Source: Dolomitihabitans soli (GTDB lineage Bacteria; Actinomycetota; Actinomycetes; Streptosporangiales; Streptosporangiaceae). Taken from it: 64,000 nucleotides of DNA. The translations under genes were made by a program, and so were the position numbers. The notes beneath the pieces were generated by a model. It was given only the letters and a program-made list of their open reading frames with translations, had not been told where the DNA came from and made no database searches. The first letter of the stretch is position 1; every line of letters begins with the position of its first letter. This document shows, piece by piece, positions 17,398-28,500 of this stretch. The stretch is taken from positions 62,001 to 126,000 of the forward strand of contig NZ_JAKNTW010000027.1 in assembly GCF_022213955.1 (NCBI RefSeq), written 5' to 3'.

Positions 17398-18152
17398 CAA
17401 AACCATTGATCTTCGCTCTGCGAGCCCTGCTCCTGGATGGTGGGCGCTCATCAGATTTTCCTGCACAGAAGCTCGAGGCAGCCAGTGAAAGTCAATTTAT
17501 TGAATGGCTGGAATTTCCTTTCCCATGTGATTCTTTGGCGAGCTGACGGCACAGCGGTGCCTATATCTTCCCCCCAGAACAGCCGATTTCAGGATGGGGC
17601 GCGAGCCGACACGCAGTGGAATCGCTCGAACAGCAGTGACCTTCCGCTCGACGCGAACGAACGCCGTCCTCTCCGGCGCCCTGCACGCGCCAAAAATTGA
17701 TCGCTCCCACACCGAACGTAGAACCTCGGCTGCGCCGGCGTCATCGGCACTGCCGTCGGGACCACAACGTGGACGATGCTCATCGGCGTTACCAACGAAA
17801 CCAGGTCGTCTCGCCCCCGCCTCAAATGTGCTGCGCTAAACGGTCGGCCTGGACAGTGCCCCCTACGCCACGGTGCGGCCAGGGCATTCTCCTCCGGAAC
17901 CCGTCGGTCCAAGGGCGGCGGTCTCCGCGAGCACTCCGCAGTGAGCTGCGGTTGGACGGTCACGCCGCCCCACGCTTCGTCCGGCACGCGCCGGCGGACA
18001 ACGACGCGAAAGCGGGCAACGGCCTTGCGGTTCGCGCCAAAATCCTGCACGACGACGGTATGGCCATGAGCCGCATCTCCACCAGAACGGCGCGCAAACC
18101 AGCGCGAACAGGGGAGCTGTGGTCCAGTATTACGCCGCATACGCTGAACACG

Positions 18153-18164
18153 CTTTCTAGAAAG
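18153..18164. promoter_or_regulatory. Perfect 12-bp palindrome overlapping the HTH gene's ribosome site
   Basis: CTTTCTAGAAAG ends eight bases before the ATG of the small HTH gene. Its position over the translation start region suggests an operator for autoregulation by that protein. Inference from symmetry and position only. Confidence 0.35.
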
Positions 18165-18172
18165 AAAGTCAC

Positions 18173-18403
18173 ATGAGCGATGTCACTCGTATCGCCGAAC
18201 TTGTGCAGTGGCGCCGAAGTGGTGCAGCCAGGCACATCCGCCGGGCATCCGGGCTGAACGCCTCGCGGATCGCGCGAGCCATCGGCGTCGCTCAGTCCGC
18301 TGTCAGCCAACGGGAGCGCGCCCTCCCCGCACCGCAAAGCCCATATGCCCTGCGTTATTACCGGGCGGCGGCCGAACTCTGTTTCATGGTGTCCGACTCA
18401 TGA
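18173..18403 (+). CDS. Small helix-turn-helix regulator (XRE-like)
   Basis: 76 residues starting at ATG 18173. The centre, IRRASGLNASRIARAIGVAQS followed by AVSQRERA, is a standard lambda-repressor-like helix-turn-helix with recognition helix VAQSAVSQRE. There is no further domain, so it is a stand-alone DNA binder. Its stop overlaps the MFS start (ATGA), and the megasynthase follows 18 bases after the MFS stop, so the three genes probably form one transcript. It is the only dedicated regulator candidate of the locus. Confidence 0.8.
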   Translation: MSDVTRIAELVQWRRSGAARHIRRASGLNASRIARAIGVAQSAVSQRERALPAPQSPYALRYYRAAAELCFMVSDS

Positions 18404-19557
18404 CCCTCGCGGTTCTCGTCGGCGGGTATTCGGCCTCGATGTTCGGCAATTTTCTCAATCTTATCGCTTTGAATCTCTTTGTCTTTCAGTTGACCATGAG
18501 CACGTTGCAGACCGGGATTTTCATGGCGCTCCGCCTGAGCGCAGGATTTCTCGTCGGCCTGGTCGCTGGACGTCTGGTGAGTCGTTACAACCAGAAGACG
18601 CTCATGATCTGCTGTGATCTCAGCAGGGCGACGGCGATCATAATAATGGTCTGCGTTCCCGACGACATAAAACTGAGAATGCTCCTGGCAGTGGCAGTGG
18701 TGTTGGGCGTCGGAAACACGTTGTTCAGCGTCACGCTGCGCAGCAGCGTTCCAGATATCGTCGGGCAGGATCAGCGGATACGCGCCAACGGCTTGCTGGT
18801 CACTGGTAAAGCGCTGGCCACCGTACTCGGCTTCGCCTCCGCTGGAATCGTGGTGGCCGCCGCTGGTTTCACGGCTGCGTTCGTCATCAACGCGGCCTGT
18901 TTCTGTCTCTCTGCGGTATCGGTCGCGTGCCTGCCGTACCGCCGATCCGGTGGATCGAAAGAGCAGCATGCGGGCGCGTCGCCGAGGCGAATGGCGATAT
19001 TCCTCTGGGGGAGCAGGCTACTGCTCGGAATGGTCTTACTGCGTGCCCTGGACGCGTTCGCCTCCGCCTCTCACAACGTCGCGCTACCCATGCATGCGAG
19101 CCTTATGAATCCAGACGACCCCGCAGCGTTTCTCAGCTGGTTCTGGACGCCGTGGGCCGTTGGCAACCTTCTCGCCTATCGAGTGCTGGTGCGTGGTCGT
19201 TCCACCGGGGTCGGTCGATTCATCGGAGGGACACTCCTGATGTCGGTGTTCTTCATTCTGGCCTTCACAGGATTACCGGTTCCATTGTTGGCGGTCGTCG
19301 CGTTGGGTGCCGGTCTGGCGGACGGGTTCACCGAGATCACCTATACGTCGCGTCTGCAGGAAGCACCGGATCACATGCGCGGCGCCCTTTTCGGATTGTC
19401 CGCGACCGCGGAAAACGCTGGTTTCGCGGTCGGCATGCTGGCTTGCTCATTCCTGCTGGAGAGCATTCCCGCCCTGCAGGTGGTGGGCGCTTACCACGGT
19501 CTGGCCATCGTCGCATCGGGCGCGTTTCTCATGGTAAGAGCTCGGAAGGCTCTCTGA
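18400..19557 (+). CDS. MFS transporter, probable exporter of the megasynthase product
   Basis: 385 residues with about 10-12 hydrophobic helices. The loop VAGRLVSRYNQKTLMICCD after the second or third helix is the major-facilitator loop 2-3 signature region, and DLSRATAIIIMV fits MFS exporters of the macrolide/antibiotic efflux type. The start is the ATG at 18400 overlapping the HTH stop. Its place between a regulator and the biosynthetic gene argues for export of, or self-protection against, the product. Substrate is inference. Confidence 0.9.
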   Translation: MTLAVLVGGYSASMFGNFLNLIALNLFVFQLTMSTLQTGIFMALRLSAGFLVGLVAGRLVSRYNQKTLMICCDLSRATAIIIMVCVPDDIKLRMLLAVAVVLGVGNTLFSVTLRSSVPDIVGQDQRIRANGLLVTGKALATVLGFASAGIVVAAAGFTAAFVINAACFCLSAVSVACLPYRRSGGSKEQHAGASPRRMAIFLWGSRLLLGMVLLRALDAFASASHNVALPMHASLMNPDDPAAFLSWFWTPWAVGNLLAYRVLVRGRSTGVGRFIGGTLLMSVFFILAFTGLPVPLLAVVALGAGLADGFTEITYTSRLQEAPDHMRGALFGLSATAENAGFAVGMLACSFLLESIPALQVVGAYHGLAIVASGAFLMVRARKAL

Positions 19558-19575
19558 GGTCACAGGAGGACGATT

Positions 19576-22500
19576 ATGCAGTCAATCTGTCAGGGCGCGC
19601 CGCTGGCGAACGACCTCGATGCGGCTACCTTGACGCAGGCTCTGTACCATGCGGCCGAGCGTTCTTCCGGTGCAGGAGTAATGACGATCGATGACTCAGG
19701 GGAGACCTCCTTCCTGAGTTATCCGGCGCTGTTGGATCGCGCGCGCCGGGTTCTCGGCGGTTTACGACGCCGTGGCCTGAGGCCCGGTGACATCGCAATT
19801 GTCCAGAGCGCCGCGCAGCTGGACTTCTTCGTGGCATTCTGGGCCTGCGTGCTCGGCGGGATCCAGCCGCTCTGCGTTGCGCGACCCTCTGGCTTCGAAG
19901 CGGCGGACCCATCACTGGCGCGGATGTTCCACAGCTGGACGTTCCTCCGGCAGCCGCCGATCTTGTGCAGCACCATCGACGTGCCACTCCTCACGGCAGT
20001 CTTTCCTGCGGCCGACGTTCAGGTGATAGACCTCATGGAATGCGAGCGCTCGGCTTCCGCCGAGCGGGATCATGAGGCGCAGGGCGTCGATCATGCGCTG
20101 CTGCTGCTGTCGTCCGGCAGCACCGGAGTGCCGAAGATCATCCCGTTGACGCACCGGGGACTCGCGGAATTCGGCGCTGGAACCCCTGAACTGCTGCCGA
20201 TCACTCCCAGCGATGTGACCTTCAACTGGCTCCCCTTGGACCATAGTGGCGCATTTCTGCTTTACCACGTGCTGGAGGTCTTCGTCGGCTGCACGAACAT
20301 CCACGCTTCCACCGATCTGATTCTCAGCGATCCGTTGCGCTGGCTGGATCTGCTGGAGAAGCACCGGGTCAACCACAGTTGGTCGCCGAATTTCGGCTAC
20401 CAGTTGGTCAACAAGGAACTGGCGGACCATCCTGAACGCCGATGGGACTTTTCCCCGATCAAGACTTTGGTCAGCGGCGGCGAGCAGATCACCCTGCCGG
20501 TGATGTCGGCCTTCTTCGCCGCTACTGAGCCGTTCGGGATCCGGCCTGATCATTTCGTTCCCGTGTGGGGAATGGCCGAGACGTGCACCGCGATCACCTT
20601 CAGTCGCTTCGGCTCCGGTCAGGGTGTCCATCGCGTCCGAAACTCCAGTCTGCACGGGGATCTGGAGTGGGCGGACGAGACGGATACAGACGCCTGCACC
20701 ACTTTCATCAGCGTTGGCGAGCCTGCTCCGGGAACCACGCTGAGGATCGTCGACCAGCAGGGCCGGCTGCTGCCCGAAGGGCGGATCGGCCGGCTGCAGG
20801 TGCGCTCGGCACGGACAACCCCCGGCTATCTCAACGATCCCCAGGCCAACGCCGAGGCTTTTCCCGACGGAACCTGGCTCAACACAGGAGACCTGGCGTT
20901 CGCCAAGGACAACGAGATCACCATTACCGGCCGGGAGAAGAACCTGATCATTCTGAACGGCGCCAACTACTACTGCCACGAGATCGAGAGCATCGTCGCA
21001 TCAGTCGACGGCGTGCAGGACGATCTGATCGCCGCGTGCGGGATTCCCGATGCGCAGACCGGCAGTGAGGTACTGGCGGTGTTCTTCTCCACCGATGCCG
21101 TGACCGATGCCGTGACCGATGCCGTGACCGATGCCGTGACCGATGCCGTGACCGATGCCGTGACTGATGCCGTGACTGATGCCGTGCCGGCGAAGTTGGC
21201 CAGAGACATTCGCAACGCGCTCTTCAGCCGTCTGCAGCTGAGCCCCGCGTACGTGGTGCCGGTTCCGCAGGGTCATTTCCCGAAGACGACCAGCGGTAAG
21301 ATCCAGCGCGCGGAACTCAGGCGCCGGCTGCTGAACGGGGAACTCTCACCCGCCGACAGCCCAGCTACCAGTGCGGTAACCGGTCCCGCCGCAACGGCCG
21401 TTCCCGGGGCACGCCGAGCCGAGATGCGTCAGATCGTGCTGAAGGTGTTTCGGCAATTGGTCGACCCGGGCATCGATGAACGGATGCCGTTCTACGAGAC
21501 GGGCATCACCTCGGTGACGATCACGCGAATCCGTGCCCGCCTGGAGCAGGAACTCGGCTTCAGGATCCCGCAGACGGCAATGTTCGAATATCCGTCCATC
21601 GCCGAACTGGTCGGCCATCTGACCAGCAGCCGAGCGCGCGACACGCCGGCTGCACCGTCGACCACGCCGGTTGCACCGTCGACCACGCCGGCCGACCAGC
21701 GCATCGCGATCGTCGGGATGGCGGCCCGATTCCCCGGTGCCGCCTCGCTGAAGGAGTTCTGGGCGAATCTGAGTGCCGGTGTCGAGAGCATCCGCATGTT
21801 CAGCCGCGACGAGCTGGCTGGGAGCGGGTTCTCCGCCGACGAGATCGACCATCCTGATTTCGTCCCTGCCAGCGGCGCGCTGGACGATGTCGAAGGCTTC
21901 GACGCGGAGTTCTTCCGGATGAGCGCGCGGGAGGCCGAGCTGACCGACCCGGCCCAGCGGCTGTTCCTGGAGTGCTGCCATCACGCTCTCGAGGACGGCG
22001 GGTACGCGGCCGCCGCCCCCTCGACACGGATCGGCGTGTTCGCCGGCAGCGGCATGAATCTCTATGCCCACCAGAGCTACCTGCTCAATAACCTGACCGT
22101 CGGCCGAGACGATCCAGTGGCAGCGCTACAGGCCGCGATCGGTAACCAGCCTGACTTCCTGGCCACCCGGGTGGCCTACCGACTGGGGCTGACCGGGCCC
22201 GCCATCGGGGTTCAGACGGCGTGCTCGACCTCGTTGGTCGCGCTGCACCTGGCCTGTCAGGCGCTGCTGAACGGGGACGCTGACCTCGCACTGGCCGGGG
22301 CGGCGGCGGTGCACGTGCCGCAGGCGATCGGCTATCGGCACTACACGGGATCGATCTTGTCGGCCGGGGGGCGGTGCCGCGCTTTCGACGCCGACGCCGA
22401 CGGCACGGTCGGCGGCAACGGAGTCGCCGCGGTCCTGCTCAAGCCGCTTGACCGTGCCTTGGCTGACGGGGACACCGTACACGCGGTGATCCTCGGTACG

Positions 22501-25500
22501 GCCGTCAACAACGACGGCAACAGCAAAGTGGGCTTCACCGCCCCCAGCGTGCGCGGTCAGGCCGCGGTCATCGAGCAGGCGATTGACCGGGCGCGCGTGC
22601 CGGCCGAGACCATCACCTATGTGGAGGCGCACGGAACCGGCACGGCGCTTGGTGACCCGGTGGAGGTCCGGGCGCTGACCGAGGCGTTCAGCCGACGCAC
22701 AGACCGTAGGTCCTTCTGCACGCTCGGCTCGGTCAAGCCCAACATCGGGCACCTGGACAGCTGTGCCGGTATGGCCGGTTTGATCAAGACCGTTCTCATG
22801 CTCCAGCACCGGCAGATCGTTCCGTTGGCGAACCTGCGCCGCCCCAACCCGGCGCTGGACCTGGACGGCAGCCCATTCGTGCTCAGCACCGAGCTCAAGC
22901 CGTGGACGGTTGTCGGGTCTCCCCTCCGGGCGGGAGTCAGCGCCCTTGGTGTGGGCGGCACCAACGCCCATGTCATCCTCGAGGAGGCTCCGGCACGCGA
23001 AGCATCGGGACGGTCGTCGGACACCCGTTCCGGTGGGCTGCTCCCACTGTCGGCGGTGACATCCCAAGCGCTGACCCAACTGGCGGAGAGCCTGCGCGAC
23101 GCGCTTCGAGCGGAACCCGAGCCGGCCATGGCCGACATTCTGATGAGTACGGCGGTCGCCCGACCTCACCATCGCCACAGGTTGGCGGTGACCGGTTCGT
23201 CAGCGTTGGAACTGGCCGACGCGCTCGACGTGGTGCTACGCGCGTCGGCCTCGCCCGCATCATCGGACTCCGTGGTCGAAGGGGTGTGCCGTCGTGAGGT
23301 GCCTCCGGAAGGGTTCGGGCCGCTGGCCTTCCAGTTCACCGGGCAGGGCAGCGCGTACCGAGGGATGGCCGACGATCTTTACCAGAACTTCCCAGCGTTC
23401 CGTGTCGCCCTGGATCGATGCGCTGAGGCATACGACGGTGATCTGCGCGACTCGCTGCTGGGCGATCACTCTGCTGACGCGGCCTGGTCGACGGACGTCG
23501 CCCAGCCCGCGCTGTTCGCGTTCCAGGTGGCACTGGCCGAACTGTGGACATCGGTCGGCGTCCGGCCCGACTTCGTGGTGGGCCACAGCGTAGGTGAGTA
23601 CGCCGCGCTGTGCGTCGCGGGCGCGCTCTCGATGGAGGACGGCCTGCGGCTGACCGGCCTGCGCGGTCGTCTCATGCAGGCAACCGAACCAGGCAAAATG
23701 ATCGCTTTACGGGCCGACCTTCCGACTGTCGAACAGATCATGACCACCACCGCGGTGGAACTGGCGGCCATCAACGCACCACGCGACCATGTCCTCTCCG
23801 GCTCTGTGGCGGCGATCGAGGAAGTGACGACACTGCTGGATCGCCGCGGGATCGCCTGGCGGGAGCTCCCGGTCACCCGCGCCTTCCATTCCGCGCTGCT
23901 CGATCCGATGCTCGACGGATTCACCGAGCACCTTCGCCAGGTGCGGTTCTCACCCCTGCGCATCCCGCTGGCCAGCACTCTGACCGGCCAGTTGCTGCCC
24001 GAAGGCAGCCGGATCGATGCCGACTACCTGCGGCGGCAACTGCGGCGACCGGTCCGGTTCGACCAGGCCCTGACCGTGCTGGACCACGTGAGATGTCAGA
24101 CATATCTCGAGGTGGGCCCCGATGCCGTACTCACCGGTCTCGGCCGCCGATCTCGTGCCCACCACCGCTGGGTCGCCACCCAGCGGCACGGCGACGACCC
24201 GGTGCGCAGCTTCCTGTCGGCGATGGGCGAGCTGTACTGCCACGGCGCGAGCCTCGACTGGGCGGCGCTCGCCGCCGGCGGGCGCCGCATCCCTCTGCCC
24301 GGCTATCCGTTCCAGCACCGCCCCCACTGGCTGACTCGTGAGGTGCCGCAAAGCATGGACCGAAACACCGTAGATCATCCCGAATCCGCCGACAGGGTGC
24401 TCACAACGGTATGCGAGCTGGCCGCCCAACAGCTGGGCCTCGATCCCTCGGCGATACGGCCGGATGTGTCGTTCATCGACCTGGGAGCGGATTCGCTGTC
24501 GATGATGGCCATGGTCAGGGAGATCGAGCAGCGGTTCGGGGTGCGGGTACCCATTCGGGTGTTGTTCGAAGGCGCGGACACCCCCGGCCGGCTGACTCAG
24601 CGGATCACAGCAGAGCTGCCCGCCACCTTCTCAGGAACAGTCCCCGATTCCCCAGCACGACCAGCCCAGCAAACCTCGGCGACACTGCCGGCCAATTCCC
24701 CCCCGCCGGCCGTCAGCTCATCGGACCACGCCATCCAGGGTGTGATCGACCAACAACTACGGCTGGCCGAACGTCTCGTCGATCGCGTCACCGGCCTCAT
24801 GGCCGACCAACTGGCCCTACTGGGCAACCCCGCTGTTTCCCCAAACGGCCCCGGCGCCCCGACCAGCGTCGTTGCCACGGCCGTGACGCCCTCGGCTCCC
24901 GAGCCGGCTGCCCCGCGGCTGGTCCTACCTCCGCCTTCCGATGCCGGTGTCCCCATCGAGCAGAAGGTGTGCGACTTCAGCCTGTACTTCTTCGGCGACT
25001 ACCCGCAGCAGAACCATCAGGACCAGTACACGGCCATCATCGACGTCGCTCGTTTCGCCGACGAACATGGCTTCCACACCATCTGGATACCCGAAAGACA
25101 CTTCCACTCCTTCGGCGCCCTGTTCCCCAATCCGTCGGTGCTGGCCGCCGCGCTTGCCAGAGAGACCCGACGGATCCGGCTGCACGCGGGGTCGGTCGTG
25201 CTCCCACTTCACCACCCCGCGCGGGTGGCCGAGGAATGGGCGGTCGTGGACAATCTCTCCGGCGGTAGAGCCGGAATATGCATCGCCAGCGGCTGGCACG
25301 CCAACGACTTCGTGCTCGCCCCCGACAACTTCGGGCGGCACAGGCAGCTGGCCATGACCCAACTGGAGACGGTCCGCCGGCTATGGAGCGGCGAGTCGAT
25401 CACCGCCAAGTCCGGCAGCGGCGACGAGGTCGAGGTACGTACCTACCCGACCCCCGTCCAGCCGATGCCACCACTGTTCCTGGCCGTCGCCTCCAACCCC

Positions 25501-28500
25501 GACAGCTACCGGCTGGCCGCCGAACAGGACATCGGCGTCGTCACCAACCTCATGTCGCAGACCATCGAGCAGTTGGCCGACAACATCGCGTTGTACCGGC
25601 GGACCCGGGCAGAGTGCGGGTACGACCCCCAAGCCGGTCGCATCGTGGTCCTGCTGCACACCTACCTCGGCGCCGACGCCGAACAGGCCCAAGCGGAGGC
25701 CTTTGAGCCGTTCTGCGATTACCTGCGCTCATCGCTCTCGCTGTTCGGACAGGTCACCAACAGCCTCGGATTCAACATCGACCTGGACAACACGCCGCAG
25801 GACGATCTGCGCTTCCTGCTGGAGCAGGCCTACCGGCGTTACTGTCAGTCACGCGCCCTCATCGGTTCTCCAGACGACCGCGCACCGATCGTGGACCGGC
25901 TGCTGGCCGCCGGCGTCGACGAGATCGCCTGCTTCATAGACTTCGGGGTGTCGAGCGCCCTGGTCCGCGACAGCCTTCCCCTCCTCGACGATCTGCGTCG
26001 GCGCTACCTCCAGGGCGACCGGCCCGACACGAAGACCCCGTCCTCGGTATCCTCCACGGCCGCCGTGGAGAGGCCGTTATCGGCGGCGCAACGCCGACTC
26101 TGGGTTCTCGATCAGCTCCACCCGGGACAGGGAACCTACCTCGAGCCCAAGGCGATCCGACTGGACGGCGCACTGGACGTGGAGCGGTTGCGCTGGGCAC
26201 TGGGCCAGGTGATCGAACGGCAACCGGAGCTTCGCACGGTGTTCCGCGACAGGCACGGTGAGCCCTACCGGGTGGTGCTTTCCCACGTGGACGTGGATCT
26301 CCCGGTGATCGACCACGCGGGCCACGCCGAGGACGCGGCCCTGCGGCTGACCCTGCGGTCGGTCTCCGACCACCGGTTCGACCTGGGCACAGGCCCGCTG
26401 CTACTGGCCCGGCTGCTACGTCTGTCGGCCGACCGGCATCTGCTGTTCCTGCTCGCCCACCACATCGTCTTCGACTCGCTGTCCACCCACGTGTTCATCC
26501 AAGACCTGGCCGCCTACTACCGGTCCGGCCCGGGGACGACACCCGCGCTCGCGGAGCTGCCAAGAGATCATCCAACCCCCGGCTTCGATCAGGCGACCAA
26601 GGCGACGAACCTTGAGTACTGGCGCCGGCAACTGATCGACGCCCCCGTGCTGATGTTGCCCGTAGATCGCGCACGCCCGGCCATCGCCTCTGGTGATGGC
26701 GCCAGCCTGACCTATGAGTTCGATGGAACGCTGATCGAACAGGTCCGCCGATTCAGCAAGGATCGGCGAGTCACCGTGTTCATGACCATGCTCGGTGCCG
26801 TCGCGGCGATGCTGGAGCGGTTCACCGGGCAGGACGACATCGTGTTGGGCACCCCGGTGACCAACCGGCCGGCGGGAACCGAGAATATGGTCGGATTCTT
26901 TCTGGACACTCTCGCCCTGCGGGTGGACCTGTCCGGTGATCCCAGCTTCACCGAGCTGGCCCGGCGGGTCAGGGACATCTGCACCCTGGCCTACGAACAC
27001 CAGGGACTGCCCTTCGACGAGCTGGTCGCAGAGCTCAATCCGGAACGAGACCTCGCCCGCAATCCGCTCTTCCAAGTCATGGTGGAGTTCGAGAACGCCG
27101 TGCCCGTGGACTTCGACCCGCCGGAACTCGCCGCTACCCTCCTGGACGTGCCCCGTCATCGGGCGCCCTTCGATCTGACCTTGTATCTGTCCCACCACGC
27201 CGAGGGCTTGCGCTGCATGGTGGAGTACAACAGTGACCTGTTCGAGGAGAGCAGCGTCCGCCGATTCCTCGGCTATGTCGAGGAGATCCTCCACCGCGCG
27301 ACGCAGGATCCCGACCGGCCGCTGTCCGGACTCGGGACGCTCATCGCGTCCGACCAAGCTGACCTCGCGAGATGGCAAGGGGAACCCGCCACCGCGCGTC
27401 CCGACTGCCTGCACCAACTTGTCGAACGGCAGGCCGAGCGCACCCCGGACGGCATCGCGCTGATCAGCGAGCAGGGCCGGCTGACCTATCAGGAGCTCGA
27501 CCAGCGTGCCAACCAGATGGCCTGGCGACTGCGCGGCCAGGGTGTCGACCGTGGCGCCATCGTCGCCCTGTTGCTGCCACGCGGCCCGGAACTGATAATC
27601 GCGATGCTTGCCGTGCTCAAAGCCGGCGCGGCCTATCTGCCGCTGGATTCCTCCCTGCCGGAGACGCGGTGGCGCTTTGTCATCCAGGACACCGACGCCG
27701 TCCTGCTGGTCACCAACCGGGGGTACGGCGAGGGCCTGGCAGCCGAGATGGCGACGTTGTACGCGGACGAGGCCGACTCGGGTGCCCAGACGCCAGTGGG
27801 AGCTCCGCCTCCTTCGGCTACCGCCGATGACCTGGCCTACTGCATCCATACCTCCGGCTCGTCCGGCCGGCCCAAGGGCGTGGCCATGCCGCACCGCGGT
27901 CCGGTCAACTTGATCGAATGGTATGCCCGGCACCGATCACCACGGCGTACCCTGCAGTGGACGTCCCCCGGTTTCGACGTCAGCGTGCAAGAAATCTTCA
28001 CCACGCTGGCGACCGGCGCGAGCCTGGTGCTGATCTCCGACGCCGACCGTTACAACCCGAGCACGGTCACGAAGATCATCAGAGAGCAGCGGGTCGAGCG
28101 CCTTTTCATGCCGTTCACACCACTGAAGTACCTCATGGAGACCGAACCGCTGCTGCCGACCCTGCGCGAAGTCGTCTCCGCGGGAGAAAGTCTCATCCTC
28201 ACCGCGGCGATCCGCCGGTTTCTTGCCCGGCATCCCGACTGCCGTCTGTTCAACGAGTACGGTCCCACCGAAGCCGCCATCATCGCCACCACGCACGCCG
28301 TCGATCCGCGAGCCGGCGACCATCCGCCTATCGGCCGTCCCATCGACGGAGTGATCGTCCGGGTGCTCGACGCCCACCGGTCTCCTGCTCCGGTCGGCGC
28401 GGTAGGAGAGATCTTCCTCGGCGGCGGCGGGTTGGCACACAGCTATGTGAACCAGCCGGAGGAGACGGCCCGAGCATTCGTTCCCGATCCGGTCGACGCC

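Larger units (their letters stand above)
16881..18172. other. Long gene-poor region upstream of the biosynthetic locus
   Basis: About 1.3 kb with no confident gene. It is AT-richer than its surroundings near 17330-17560. It includes a promoter candidate at 17368-17397 and a palindrome just before the HTH gene. A 60-codon minus-strand frame at 17163-17345 (MRYLMDAGNSATLRDLRIF ...) has the least unnatural composition but no recognised family or clear ribosome site. Frames at 17437-17700 (+) and 17589-18140 (-) are unconvincing. The region may be a long leader or decayed DNA at the edge of an acquired cluster. Confidence 0.45.

Noticed and set aside
17589-18140. A 183-codon minus-strand frame upstream of the HTH gene
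   Set aside because: No start signal or recognised family, Arg/Pro/Ala-rich, and it overlaps the region where the leader and promoter of the biosynthetic locus should be. I considered a transposase relic but found no catalytic motif or inverted repeats.
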